A stretch of DNA of 64,000 nt from Cordylochernes scorpioides (taxonomy: Eukaryota; Arthropoda; Arachnida; Pseudoscorpiones; Chernetidae), in NCBI GenBank assembly GCA_030710605.1, contig CP092871.1:72009020-72073019 (forward strand), written 5' to 3'. The notes below the pieces were generated by a model that had not been told where the DNA came from, searched no databases, and saw only the letters and a list, made by a program, of their open reading frames with translations. Shown piece by piece: positions 10,355-21,639 of the stretch. The position numbers and the translations under genes were made by a program. The stretch's first letter is position 1. Every line of letters begins with the position of its first letter.

Positions 10355-10893
10355 TCTACTAGAAAAAAATGAGCTGGTATATTAGTATGACGATTTTACG
10401 ATTAAGAGGATTTCTAAACTGAAATACACCGATTGAAAAAATCTTCATTTAATTTTTAGAAAATATTTTTAAAAGGAATATTAAAAAAGGTCAAAGTTGG
10501 TAAAACTATTTTCTCGTTTCAACACAAATTGACGGAAAATATAATAGAATGACATTGCGCATGCGCCATGTTGGCGGCATCAGATGGCGTTAGGAAGAGC
10601 CAGTGAACTGACATCCCGACCAATAATATCATTGTGACTGAGTCTTGTTAGCTGGAAAGTTTGCGCAGAGACAGAATATGTGAAACCTTTATTGTTTGTT
10701 CATTTTATTTCTCGACGTGTCTTTGATTCTGTGTCGAATGTAAGAAATCCGAGAATATTTCTGTGAAGTGTTGTTTATTTAGTGACCATTGGCATTTATG
10801 CTAATTTATATCTCTGTATATTTAAGTCAAGTTAAGTCAGGTCAGTGTTAGGCTAGTATCTGTTAAGGCATAGTCATTGTGAATCTATGTACA

Positions 10894-11295
10894 CTAGCCG
10901 AATGACCCGGACAACGCCCGTGTTTTACCCGATTGAATGTTTTGATTCAAATACTATTTGTTACAATTATAAATTGGCGCCTTATATAAATGCATATGTT
11001 AGTTAATAACTATAGCCTATGTGCTTTATCTGTCTATGTACTGTTGGCTTCCGTAGGCGTCTCTTACTGGGAAAAAGAAAGAGAGGATTCCATTTGGTTA
11101 ATTACTAATATATGCATTTATTTAAGGAGCGACCCGCTCCAACACAATAGTTACAAAAACGAAAAAGCGAGTGGGGGGGCGGCAAAGGTGGTGTGATCGT
11201 AGCCGACCAATAGGAGGGCGCCATTCCAAAAAAAAAAAAGCAAACGGTGACAGAGATGACTGATGAAGAATGACGCTCGTAACTGTATATAGAAT
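10894..11295 (-). mobile_element. Helitron-like non-autonomous element, copy 2
   Basis: Almost identical to copy 1 about 940 bp away and in the same orientation; differences are a few substitutions and small length changes in homopolymers (for example the A run near 11230 and a GGC insertion near 11180). Same terminal features: GGCTAG|T end and TTCTATATACAG end. The short frame at 10990-11196 is shared by copies 1 and 3 only because the DNA is; I do not regard it as a gene. Confidence 0.6.
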
Positions 11296-11604
11296 AATTT
11301 TATCCCTTTCCAGCACTTTCTTACATAGGGCACTAGGACAATTTTCAATATGACTTTATTATTTACAATATTTCAAAATATATACTACCATAATCAATAC
11401 ACTTATCCATCCTTCGGAACCAGTCACATCAAACCATATATCTATATATGGCTGATGGATCTAGTTTCCCCCTCCTTCCATGCTAAGTTCCATCCATGTT
11501 AGAGAATAAAGGATCTTCGTCATGATCAAAGTGTCTGTTTCACACTCCGTATGTTTCGAAAAGCCTGTCGGCATTGTCAAGCTACATGCTAGGTGACAGA
11601 GTCT

Positions 11605-11852
11605 TTGATGGATGTAAATAAAGAAGCGATGTGGGATGTAAATAAAGAAGCGACGTGGTATGTAAATAAAGAAGAGCTGAGGGATGTAAATAAAGAAGCG
11701 ACGTGGTATGTAAATAAAGAAGAGATGAGGGATGTAAATAAAGAAACGACGTGGTATGTAAATAAAGAAGAGATGAGGGATGTAAATAAAGAAACGACGT
11801 GGTATGTAAATAAAGAAGAGATGAGGGATGTAAATAAAGAAGCGATGTGACA
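11605..11852. repeat. 24-bp minisatellite next to the PSI exon donor
   Basis: About ten units of GATGTAAATAAAGAAG plus eight bases that alternate between CGACGTGGTAT-type and AGATGAGG-type, so a 48-bp higher order is visible. Because 24 is a multiple of three and units lack stops, minus-strand frames run open through it (11461-12018, 11582-11902, 11589-11873), giving FIYIP-rich peptides. The array ends about 30 nt from the E9 donor. Confidence 0.9.
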
Positions 11853-11881
11853 TGAACAAGTCCCCCACAGCACTCACGTAC

Positions 11882-12033
11882 CCAGTGACGTAGGGCTTGC
11901 ACTCCCCTCTCTCCCTATCCCAGCCGCAGTAGGGGTCCTGGATGCACCGCAGACAGTTGGCGTACCTCCCGCGGCACATGAGCAGGTCCACCTGGCGCAG
12001 GACCGAGTCCGAGGACACGTAGAGTGACTTGAA
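11882..12033 (-). CDS. Sema2a: Semaphorin-2A exon E9 (end of Sema, PSI domain)
   Basis: Fifty codons plus two bases. FKSLYVSSDSVLRQVDL is the last strand of the Sema propeller, followed by the PSI (plexin-semaphorin-integrin) domain with cysteines in MCRGRYANCLRCIQDP, YCGWD and RGECKPY. This spacing and the CGWD motif are diagnostic. Acceptor AACAG at 12038-12034. Two donors are possible, GTACGT (11881) and GTGAGT (11877). I chose the first because only it leaves phase 2, which E10 needs (GG+G gives Gly, then LLQD). Use of the second would break the frame. Confidence 0.93.
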
Positions 12034-12458
12034 CTGTTACACACATAGTTGTCACACTCTGAGCTGAGAGGGGAATGTACACAAACCATTCTCTAACTCT
12101 TACTACAAGATGTTACATAAATTCCTCTCTTGATATAGTGGCACTAGAATAGGATACTCAGGGCGGTGGCCATTAAATACAGTAATAAATTGAATTTAAG
12201 AACCTAAAGTATCATTTGAGTTCAATTATTTTATTTCTTCAACACGAAAAAGTCGAGTCTTCAGAGAATCTTCTCAATTTACTACATATATACAAGTGAT
12301 ATTTTTAGTGATTTTAAACTATTATCGTTAGTTGATATTGCCACGTGGTAAATTAGGAAAGCCAAACTTCGGGATGGTACAGCAATTTATTTAAGGCAAG
12401 AACAAACTATGAATGATAAATACTTTGCTACAATATATATATATATAAATTGTAAGAT

Positions 12459-12707
12459 ATGCAAATATATAAAATAGAATTTGAACTAACAATTATATAT
12501 TGTGTAGAATATATAAACATGACAAGTTTTAAAATAAAACAGAGGTTTTATTTAAAATGGATGAAAAAGCCAAATAGATATTCTGTATTGATTGAAGATG
12601 TTATACATCAATTGGGTGAAGATGAGTTTTTGATGGATTCTATGGCTAGGCGTGGCCAGACATATCTGGCCCGGGTATCTCGAGAAGTGAGGTCACAGCC
12701 AAGCTGA
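12459..12707 (+). other. Unassigned open frame inside intron
   Basis: An 82-codon frame whose second half (about 12570-12705) is less AT-biased than its surroundings and reads like ordinary protein, with SVLIEDVIHQLGEDEF and QTYLARVSREV. The first half is typical AT-rich noise. I do not recognise it. It may be a fragment of a mobile-element protein or chance; no start context, partner exon or promoter is evident. Confidence 0.2.
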
Positions 12708-12926
12708 GAGGAGTTCAGCCTGGTAGGTTAACATATACACGGTAACTTAATGTTATATGGTACAGGAATGGTATGATGTAGACAACAGAGTGGGGAAGAG
12801 AGAACACAAAGTAGGGGTATATATCCAATATAAGAAAATTGCGATTTACTTTTATAAAAATATCTAAAAACTTTTCACAATAAGAAAAAATAGTACAAAT
12901 GTGACATTGTACTGGGATAAGGTGCA

Positions 12927-13225
12927 TGAATTATGAAAAAGGCATCTCCTTATCGTGCAACTGAAAGTTGCTGATGGCTTGCGCCATCTATCGGAATGAA
13001 TTTCAACTATTCTCGTTGATATTTAATTATTCCAGAATTGGCCAAATACCCATTCTTGATTAATAAAGAAAAGTTAACCTCGGACGCGTTTCGAGCTGTT
13101 AGGGTATTTGGCCAATTCTGGAATAATTAAAAATCAACGAGAATAGTTGAAATTTATTCCGATAGATGACGCAAGCCATCAGAAACTTTCAGTTGCACGT
13201 TAAGGAGATGCCCTTTTCATAATTT
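12927..13225. repeat. Foldback element, GGCATCTCC family, full copy
   Basis: Arms of about 125 bp at 12927-13052 and 13102-13225, both containing GGCATCTCC (or inverse), CTGAAAGTTGCTGATGGC, CGCCATCTATCGG and GGCCAAATACCC. The 50-bp centre carries GACGCGTTTCG. Relatives are at 23336-23575, a half copy at 19650-19790, and fragments at about 2925-2985, 7250-7345 and 50560-50640. No coding capacity. Confidence 0.8.
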
Positions 13226-13470
13226 TCACAATAAGTTTCTTTATCTAGAGGTATATATATTGTAGAGTAGGAAATGGCCGATAACTCAGTCTCGGAGAAC
13301 AAGCTTTAACGATCTCCGCGAAGAAATAACAAAATTAACTCAATCACAAAAAAAAAAAAAAACGATATTATCAATTTGCCTTTTCTTTTATAATTTCAAA
13401 ATCATTTGCATATCCCTTATTTACATCCCACAATAGAACTAGTTAAAAGGTTGGATGAGATATGTGATAC

Positions 13471-13595
13471 CTTGGTGGAAATCTCCATGGCGCGGACAGG
13501 CTCCGGGGTGGTGACCTCGAAGATGTCCACCAGGTTGGTGTGGACCTCTCCAGAGCGGTCAGACCACTCTGCCAGCTTGTAGACTGTGCCCTCCA
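13471..13595 (-). CDS. Sema2a: Semaphorin-2A exon E8 (Sema domain)
   Basis: Two bases plus 41 codons: EGTVYKLAEWSDRSG, EVHTNLVDIFEVTTP and EPVRAMEISTK. It covers the late Sema propeller blades; the I(F/V)K..QW-type strand and the DIFEV..PEPVRAMEIS stretch are characteristic of semaphorins. Acceptor CGTCCAG at 13602-13596, donor GTATCA at 13470 (weaker than the others but the only one in phase with E9). The first codon is completed from E7 as ATG (Met). Confidence 0.94.
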
Positions 13596-13869
13596 CTGGA
13601 CGACATCACGGTGCTGTCAGTGATTGCGATACAAAATACCATAAGACGCTGCAACTCTTTTTATTTACTTGATTAAAGGAAGCTTTCGGGTAATCCCTTC
13701 TTCAACTATCTAAAACGTTTTGTCACAAAAATCAAACAACACAGGTATTTGGTACATGTTATAGTCACAAAAAATTATAAGACATCGCACAACTCTTTTT
13801 ATTTACTTAATTCGATGGAAGCTTTTTTTTCGGACAAGCTCTTTTTCATCTAACTAAAACGTTTTAATA

Positions 13870-14066
13870 AATTAAATTTTATTGCCATCTATCGTTAATA
13901 TTTTACAAAAATAAATTTACTGGCAATGCGTTTCTTTTAAATATTTAAATTAAAAGAGCCAAGCCCTCTCATTCAATAACTCATATCATTGCAGTAAGGT
14001 CTGTAGAGATAATATTTGATTATATTTAAAAGAAACGCATTGCCAGTAAATTTATTTGTGTAAAAT
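13870..14066 (-). mobile_element. Short palindromic family H element with 13-bp duplication
   Basis: Bounded by a perfect 13-bp direct repeat AAAACGTTTTAAT at 13857-13869 and 14067-14079. Its ends (AATTAAATTTTATTGCC and TTTATTTGTGTAAAA) are the same two ends as in the element at 52272-52507, in inverted orientation. Internally it carries the arms TAAATTTACTGGCAATGCG and CATTGCAGTAAGGTCTG. The core hairpin is degraded here to GAGCCAAGCCCTCTC. Confidence 0.7.
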
Positions 14067-14859
14067 AAAACGTTTTAATTAGCTAAAGAATAACTTGCTA
14101 GAGTAAATAAAAATAATTGCGGAATCATTTTTGTAACCAAATACCCGTGTTGTTTATTTTTTGTAAAAATCACATTTTCTGGTTGGAAATGTGTTGAAAA
14201 GAATACAGTTTCACCGACCATATTAGAGAAAATGGTATAGAAGATATAATTCCACAACACCTGAGGAAGGCGGCAGGGACTCATCGAAACCTCGGGGAAA
14301 TAAAGATGGAGGTCGGTAGAATTATTATTTTTTTTCTATTTTATTATTTTAAAAATCTCAATAAAAAACATTGCTATACTGGGAGAATCCTGTATGGGGC
14401 TTGATCCCTAATAAAGGTTTGAGTGTGTATGTGAGTATTATTTTAAAAATAATTTTACGCTTTCTTTTAACCTATAAATCCATATATGAGACAGGAAATT
14501 TGTCTTAATTATTCTTTGTGTAAATATCTGCATATTATTAAAATATTTTACCCTTTTTTTTCTCTTTTCCTTTCCAGATTTCGAGAAAAATAGGTGTAAA
14601 CGACTATATAATGTTAACAAAGGAATGCCTTTGTGTCCGTATTTACTGTGCGGGCCTCACTAAGAGTTATATCCCCAAGAACAACAGTCATATTATAGGT
14701 AACTACTAAAATATTCTTAATTTTCTTAAATACAAAATCGGTTTAATAGGAAATATGTTTTATTTTGATAATAAATGTGGTAAAAATAGAATGTACAAGT
14801 ATGTCTAGAGAAGAAACTCGCACAAGTTAGAATACTTTCAAGTTTTTTTTTAGAGAAAA

Positions 14860-15302
14860 CCACACCAAGATGCTCTGCGGTGAGGACCCGATTTGTACCT
14901 TCTGAAATTCAAAACTAAAAAATGAAATCACTCACTATATTTTTGATTGCTCTGCTCTGAAAGAAGAACCCTTATGCTCAAAACTGGGCAACTCTGTGCT
15001 TCACTTCCATCAATAATTGACAATATGACCCAGAATAAGTATATTGCTACGGCGTTTTATGGTTTCCACAAGTCCATATCTCAGAAGAAGGCCAAGTGAC
15101 ACTCACTCCTCACTTTCTTACTGCTACTCTTTTTGTGTTGTTTTTCTTGCTTCCCTCTTTCTCTTTCTTGTTTTTTTTCTTTTTCTTCTGTCTATATCGT
15201 TATTTCCTTTGTCTCACTGCATTGTTCTTATGCATACCTCTGGTGAATCCTGTATAGGGTCAGTGACCCTAAATAAAGGCTTTTTGTTGTTGTTGTTGTT
15301 GT
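14860..15302 (+). mobile_element. 3' end of a non-LTR retrotransposon
   Basis: The plus-strand frame from about 14871 reads MLCGEDPICTF, a stop where a Cys would be expected, then NSKLKNEITHYIFDCSALKE: the C-x2-C...H-x4-C zinc-knuckle pattern that ends the ORF2 protein of many LINE-type elements. A pyrimidine-rich 3' UTR follows, with AAATAAAGGC near 15270 and a terminal (GTT)5 tract at 15284-15301. It is 5'-truncated and dead. A similar tail is at 1040-1093. Confidence 0.6.
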
Positions 15303-15490
15303 ATAGAGAAGGAAATTAGAGCTGTAAGTATCGGAACATGCTCAACAGGTTGATAGTACTCACAAAGAAGAAGTCAATAAATTGAAAAATCTCTGTATTG
15401 AAAAGGTTTCAAACTTTGACAAATGACTATCTCTGTTATGTCGCCGCTACACTGATAGAAAATAGAGAGAATGATGGTGACGAAGGATTT

Positions 15491-15670
15491 ACACTCATGG
15501 ACAAAACTTAAGGAAGTTTCAGCATGTATATCGGGACAATAACTCTGAAAGATATTACAGGGACCTTTATTGAAGACATACGAGATAACCAAGTGTGAAA
15601 CACCTTTGTCTCCTTCATAAAAACAGACGACCGGCGACATTAAAGACTTTAAGTGTTGTCCATGAGTGTA
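15491..15670 (+). mobile_element. Tc1-like MITE
   Basis: Terminal repeats ACACTCATGGACAAAACTT and, inverted at the right, AGTGTTGTCCATGAGTGT, flanked by TA. Internal CACGAGATAACCAAGTGTG-like block as in the other four copies. About 180 bp, no coding capacity. Confidence 0.75.
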
Positions 15671-15743
15671 TATCGATCTCCCTGTTAGTCACTATAGAGA
15701 GTAGAACACAACAAATTAGACATCCGTGGTATCAGACACTCAC

Positions 15744-16084
15744 TGGTGCCGGCGAAGTAGACAGTGAACGCCACGCCATCCACCTCTAGCAGATCTACCA
15801 CCAACGACGTGAAGGTGACGTCGCGGCGGAAGAACGCCGGCCTGCCGTGGTCGTGCGGCACGGCGGAGTCCATCAGCGGGTGGCTGCGGATGAAGTTGAG
15901 CACGGAGTCCGGCAGCGTCTGTGTGTCGTTGACACAAAGTCCAGGGCGGGGCTCGGGGACCTTGCTGGTCAATACCGGCAGCCAGGCGCTGCTGGACGTC
16001 GCCTGCTCCTTGAACTTGCCGGAGAACACCTCCTGGACGGCTGCCAGGCTGAATACACAGATGGCGGAGCCCACCAGGCCGTTC
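15744..16084 (-). CDS. Sema2a: Semaphorin-2A exon E7 (Sema domain)
   Basis: The largest exon (341 nt, about 114 residues). It contains NGLVGSAICVFSLAAV, the FSGKFKEQ motif, SSAWLPVL, VPEPRPGLCVNDTQTLPD, FIRSHPLMD, RRDVTFTSLVVD and VAFTVYFAGT. The VPEPRPG.C motif and LNFIRSHPLMD are hallmarks of semaphorin propellers. It begins at acceptor TGCGGCAG (16092-16085) in phase 2 and ends at donor GTGAGT in phase 1. NDT is a sequon. Strongly GC-rich third positions. The plus-strand frames here (15764-16189, 15847-16140) and the other minus frame (15740-16192) are shadows of this exon. Confidence 0.97.
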
Positions 16085-18801
16085 CTGCCGCACATCAATA
16101 CACATGTTCTTCCTCCTCGGAGATCTACAAGATATTGTAAGACATGTAAAGGGTTTCTTAGAGATTCCTTTGGTCGTCTCCGCACATAACACGCTCTTAT
16201 ATCCATCAAAACTATCTCACTGGCAACGGTAGGGCCACAAAACAGTTCCTGTACATTCCCAGATATCTTCCCGCAAGTTCCTCAGAGATATTAACAAGAG
16301 ATATTTTCGAAAGATTCTTAGAAATCCCCCCCCCCTCCTTTGATCCTCTGCAGACAAAAGCTCCTATATCAATCAAAACTATATAGTGGCAATGGTAGAC
16401 AACAACATCGAAATACATACATGTAGAAATTTTGGATTAAAAAAAAATAAGTTGTCAAGAACACAAGGTTAGTCCTACAAATATCTGCCGGCCCAGACTA
16501 CAGTGTAGTACAGTTTCCAACAGTCACCTTACAAATCTCTACATTTCCCAGCCAGATATCGCTATAAGGCTTTGTCCGCTAGATGGCAGAGACGGTCAAT
16601 AAACGGCGCCTAGTTTTGTGTTTATTTAGACGGGAGAGTTGTGATGTTTCTTTTTAAAATGTACAATGTCGTTCTTCATAGTATTTTAAAGAGATTTTCC
16701 AGTTGTCTTCATTTAGAAAGCCGGTTTAAATCAAGCGATAAAGAATTGAATCTATTATAAAATATGTTTATAAGGTAGAAAAAATATTTACCCAACACCA
16801 TTTGTATTTGAAGTTTTAACTTGAACATTTTTTGAGATATTCGATAATTATTCAAAGTGATATCTTCTTTGAGTTTTGTCTTTTTACCGATTCGATGAGC
16901 TTTCGGCAAAGGCCTATAGGGACACCAACACTATAGCAATGTATATGGATAAAATTGTTTATATATTCAAAAAATGTATATTTATGAATTATATGTCTGT
17001 GCTAAACTATTATTTCTCTCTCTCACACACACAGACAGAACACTAAAATAATATAAACATTTTAAAGAAATCCTTTAAATAAAAGAACAACGGTTTTTGC
17101 AAAGAGAAAATACCTTAATGGTAAAAAATAAATAAAAAAAAAAAACACCCGACTTTTAAAACGGTATTAGTGTGTTGATCATTTAATTAACCTAACATAT
17201 TCACTGGTCTCTAAATATATATGTTTTTTTCCAGATCAAAAGTTGACGTGTTTATAGAGGTGTTATGTTTAAAAGTTGGTGCAGTAATGGAGAAGACAAA
17301 ACTTACGGAAGGTCGGTCGTGTGCGTGAGTGTTTTGAATAATACAATTAGCGCATTAGACTCAATACACAGATGTAAAACATAATGAGATAAATTGATGA
17401 ATTAATCGGCATAAACCCCCGTGTTGTTTCTGCAAAAGTTTTGTAAAAATACATTATGCAAAAGAAGTTGAGTTAGTGCGTCAAAACGGGATATCATATC
17501 AATATATATCGGAAGAAAAGTTCACTTTTTAGTTTATTCTTTTTGATTGAAGAATATCTGGTTCGTTACCCCAGTTGTTTTTTTGGACAAGCTCATGACG
17601 TGTCGAAGCCTATTTAAATGCTCGGTTCCGTTGTTAAACCTTGTCGTTTAACATTTTAAATATTTATTTATACATTCAGAATATATTCACCTAAAAATTA
17701 ATAATATCAACTTATATCTTACTCATTATTTTTTATTCTTCAATATATTTTGCTATGTATATAATATTTTCTCTAAATTCTCTATAATACTGTGAAATAT
17801 ATTAATTAACTCAATAAATATATAAAAGCGGCGCACCTCAGAAATTCTGAAACAACTCTAAGTGTTGCATTCCCTGTCCAACAGTGTTGAAAAGTTAGGA
17901 GAGTGAGTTTGTGTTGTAATGGGAGACTCCGGACAAATGGGACCTGGACATGGCAAGGAACGTTTAGACTTTAAACGATCCCAGAATTTGTTGAGGACTT
18001 CTATATAGTCCCGGAGTCCGTATAGAGAGGCGATTTTTAAAGTTTACTTTTACAATGTAGAAAAATGCTACAAGCCTGGTGATGGGTATTTAGCGACTGT
18101 CCTAATTGCACCACATAACACCTTGATAAAGGTTGGCGCTCAGCCAACTGAAATATTGGTAAAATAAATTATTTTTGATCCAATATATGACTTTTTAATT
18201 AAATATTTACATATGTAGAGGCATTTCTTGGATCCCTCCAATCCTACCAGACAGTAGATGTGGCAGATAACAGCTATCAGATATGGTAGTGGTTAGCTAC
18301 AAACATAGCTGTCCCGAACCAACAACAGTGAAGTTGGATAGCAAAGACTACACTTATATTAAAATCCATAGAAATTCAATGATGATACAGGTTGAATGAC
18401 AAAATTATGTATCGTCATCAAAAGGAGGAATCTACTAACAAATAACTAAGTGTGAATCTAAAGTTGTCTATATGTTACGAGAAACCTCATCAGAAGCTAA
18501 GTCGGACAGGGAATGAAGTTAACTATTTTTTAAACAACGGAATATAAAAGAAGAAACAGTTTGATTTGACACTTACAAGAAGTCCCGTTTGGTTACTTGC
18601 ACTCATTTTGGCGGGGCTGAAATTGTACAAGAATCAGGAGATGGTGAAACAATTTTAAAAAAACTGCCCGATGTGGGGTTCGATCCCAAGACTTATTTAT
18701 TGTAAATTGATAGTTTACTCGACAAGTCAAGTGACACAAGTGTTAATCATAGAAATAAATAATTGGGAGGATCAAACATTTGAGGCATTCTTGAGACTTA
18801 C
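16085..18801 (-). other. Sema2a intron between E6 and E7
   Basis: GT-AG intron of 2717 nt. A degenerate tandem duplication lies at about 16150-16400 (a block with TATATCCATCAAAACTAT recurs about 155 bp on as TATATCAATCAAAACTAT). A repeat with GAGACGGTCAAT and GACGGGAGAG at 16588-16640 is shared with 43870-43930. A dispersed repeat with CTTGATAAAGGTTGGCGCTC at 18121-18180 is shared with 38190-38245. A SINE-like fragment is at 18660-18760. No gene. Confidence 0.65.
18660..18760 (-). repeat. tRNA-derived SINE-like fragment
   Basis: Minus strand: GGGATCGAACCCCACATCGG is a good B-box region, followed by GGCAGTTTTTTTAAAA. Upstream on the minus strand lies an A-box-poor head around CACTTGACTTGTCGAG. 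Same family pattern as the elements at 2990 and 51540. Confidence 0.45.
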
Positions 18802-18862
18802 GTGGCTGTAGTGAAGATTGTGTAGAACTTTCGTTCGTCCTCAGGATGTTTGTAGACTTTCT
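18802..18862 (-). CDS. Sema2a: Semaphorin-2A exon E6 (Sema domain)
   Basis: A 61-nt exon: KVYKHPEDERKFYTIFTTA plus split codons at both ends (C+AG gives Gln; AC+G gives Thr). Acceptor TGTTACAG, donor GTAAGT. The FYTIFTT stretch matches the semaphorin blade that leads into the NG(L/I).GSAIC segment of E7. Too short for ORF search; found by phase and family pattern. Confidence 0.93.
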
Positions 18863-20159
18863 CTGTAACACCACATCACAACCCAATGTTATATACATGT
18901 GTAGATAATCCTACCTGTCCACAAAACTTATATCTACGTGAAAAACACCAGGTCTTACCCTAAATAGCCTGATATACGAGTGCAGAGAATATTCAATTTC
19001 AATTCTTAATGCTATCTGCGTATATTTGTATAAACATTGTACAGGTACAGTGGATTCCTGCTAGATGGATGTTTTTAGACGAAGAAGAAAATCAAATGAT
19101 GACATTGTCAGAATTTATAATTACTGTTGACATTCATCAATGACTTCAGCAATTATTTTTGGCTACAAGTTTATTATGGTATTTATATACTTGTAAGATT
19201 ATACGTAGGCACCTCTGTAGACCTATAAGCTTATGTACACAGTTTACCTAAACACCCTCAAACTTCGTTCTTTAGTGAATACCGTGTATATAAGAAAAAA
19301 TCAAATACATGAGCAGAGAGATCTAGAGAATAATTTGGCGGAAATTCCAATAAATGTAGTAAAGTCTGAAGAGATAATATTTGATATAAAAATATATAAG
19401 AAATAGGTTGCCAAAATAAGAGCAAATATTATATATAATCATGAACGATCAGCCATATTTCTAATTATTGATTTAAACTGGAAAAGAGCTGAACATGCTC
19501 AAGATAATTTTGTCAATAAAGTCTAAAGGATAGGTTTTTAACAGAACAGTAGCAATATATACAGTTCTAGACGAATGTACCCGGGATTTGCCCGAGTGAA
19601 TGTTTAACTTACCTACTCTATTGTGTAGTACTTTAATCTCTACTTGTTTAATCAAGAAATGGGTATTTGGCCATTTCTGGAATAATTAAAAATCAACGAA
19701 TAGTTGATATTTATTCCGATAGATGACGCCAGTCATCAGAAACTTTCAGTTGTGCGATAAGGAGATGCCTTTTTCTTAATTTATTCGCCTTGTCTCAATA
19801 AAATTCCACATTTGTACCATTTTCACTACTCTATTGTGGTTTATCGATTATAATGATCATTGAAGACATCATTATTGAATAAATAAACATGTACTTTATC
19901 ACTTCAATCGAAAATTTTAGATGGAAAGGCGCCATCTATCGGAATAACTCAAAGTTGATTTAGGTTTGTTCCTAGAGTTTGACCAACCCATTTTCGTTTA
20001 TAAATTAATCAACGGGCTGTTGGTCTTCCTAAGCGTGATGCAGGCTGTTACCTCAACGACCGAAAGAGCTGAGGAAAATTTCACCCACGTCCGCACTATT
20101 TAACATTCAAGAGAAGTTATTGCGAAAGACACAAACAAAATTTATCGTAGATATATGAT

Positions 20160-20540
20160 TTTGTGAAAATGTTAATATTAGAAACGTTTTGTTCAAATTT
20201 GGGGCTCTTGGAGGCCTCAGTAAACCTATGTCTGATGAGACCTAAGTACTCTGCAGCTGTCACCCATAAAACCAGGAGACCTCCATCCTATGTTTATGGC
20301 TCGGGGCCATGGGACTCTTTTTATAGAAGTTGGGGGCGATGGTTTACAGTAGGAATAGACCACAGAGCCATGGCAGAATATGGGCGGTGCAAGGAGCCGA
20401 GGCTTCAGTCCAAATTGAAATTCAAGCATTGAGAGAATTGTTAGTGTCAACCATCAAGTCGACAAATATAGTGACAAATATTCTCCAATTTGTCATCATG
20501 CTCAGCTCATCTTGTGACGGTAGCTTTCTTTGACCTCTTC
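20160..20540 (+). other. Unassigned stretch with coding-like composition
   Basis: About 380 bp less AT-rich than its surroundings, with an 89-codon plus-strand frame (20163-20432) containing KTRRPPSYVYGSGPWDSFY and overlapping frames on both strands. I recognise no domain. It may be a fragment of an old retroelement or a decayed gene; stops interrupt any longer reading. It lies in a semaphorin intron and is not a semaphorin exon (no matching motif or phase). Confidence 0.2.
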
Positions 20541-21639
20541 CAGCTAGCTCATTGGAGGTCTTCCTCTCTTTCTTCTTGCTTCAAATTTTTCCAATATCAA
20601 CATCTTTTCTAAATCCACTTGATTTCAATATGTATTCGGCTATTCTTTGCATATTTGGCATTCTAGGGATCTACCCGGATTAATTTCATTTATTTGATAG
20701 AATGTCAATTTTAAAAATAAATAATAAAATATTTTGAATATGTATATTTTCTTTAATAAAATGTCATCAGTTTCACTTAACATTTAATATTTCAATACAA
20801 CTCGACACAGAATATTTTCAATATATAAATAAACTCAGCGATTAAATATATATGTAAATATAATCATTGTAAAATTTACATATTATATATCTCAATATTT
20901 ATGTCCTATCACAGAATATTTTGTTTTAAAATCTATTACATTTACATATTATATATATATAAATGCTCTATTTATATTTATAGCGTTGTGTGCTTGTATA
21001 TATATTTGTAATATTCTAAAATAAGATTCATATAAGTCGCGCGTCAGTGAATAATTAAATAAATAAAAAAAAAGATTTGACCATGGAATACCAACGAATA
21101 TCGTTGATACCTTACCTGTAAATAGATCATTTATGTAAATATATTACTGATATCTACCTTCCCATTTATTAATATTTATGAACGCTTCTCTCTCCTCGAT
21201 ACACCGTAGCAATAGTTTCAGTTATTCATCATTTTAATCTCGTTAAAATCATCAAAGTTTGGAATTATGGCGTTTTTATTATAATGATTATTATGTATTT
21301 AATATATTATGATTGTGAAATTAATCATAGAGGTGTAAAATGGGAAAGTTAAAGGAAAACTAAACCCACAAAGAAAAAAAAAACTGAAATTTATAAAATA
21401 AATAATTCGGGGGACATTTTTTTTTCTAAAAAAAAAAAAAAAACTAAAAGTAGGGGGGGGGGGGTGGGTGTAGGGTCATATTCTATAAGAGTGATCCAGG
21501 AGTTAATTAAAGGAAAAATCGACGGTAAATTAGAAGGTATAAAAGGGACATAAAAAAAGCCACTTGTATTCCATATGGGAGTTGATAAAAAAAAAAGATC
21601 AATAGCTTGTCGCAAAGAAAAATGAAATCTCAATAATTG

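Larger units (their letters stand above)
9767..11881 (-). other. Sema2a intron between E9 and E10
   Basis: GT-AG intron of 2115 nt. It contains two nearly identical Helitron-like copies (9954-10354 and 10894-11295) separated by about 540 bp without recognised content, and the 24-bp minisatellite at 11605-11852 right beside the E9 donor. Confidence 0.7.
12034..13470 (-). other. Sema2a intron between E8 and E9
   Basis: GT-AG intron of 1437 nt. It contains an AT run at 12433-12448, an unassigned open stretch at 12459-12707 (plus) and a large foldback element at 12927-13225. The rest is AT-rich and featureless to my eye. Confidence 0.7.
13596..15743 (-). other. Sema2a intron between E7 and E8
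   Basis: GT-AG intron of 2148 nt. Contents: an AACTCTTTTTATTTACTT repeat appearing at about 13649 and 13791 in direct orientation, with related sequence inverted at about 14075-14170; a nested short family H element (13870-14066) between them; the 3' end of a non-LTR retrotransposon (14860-15302); and a Tc1-like MITE (15491-15670) ending about 75 nt from the E7 donor. Confidence 0.7.

Noticed and set aside
15764-16189. 141-codon plus-strand open frame
   Set aside because: It is the complementary shadow of semaphorin exon E7, open because of GC-rich codon use.
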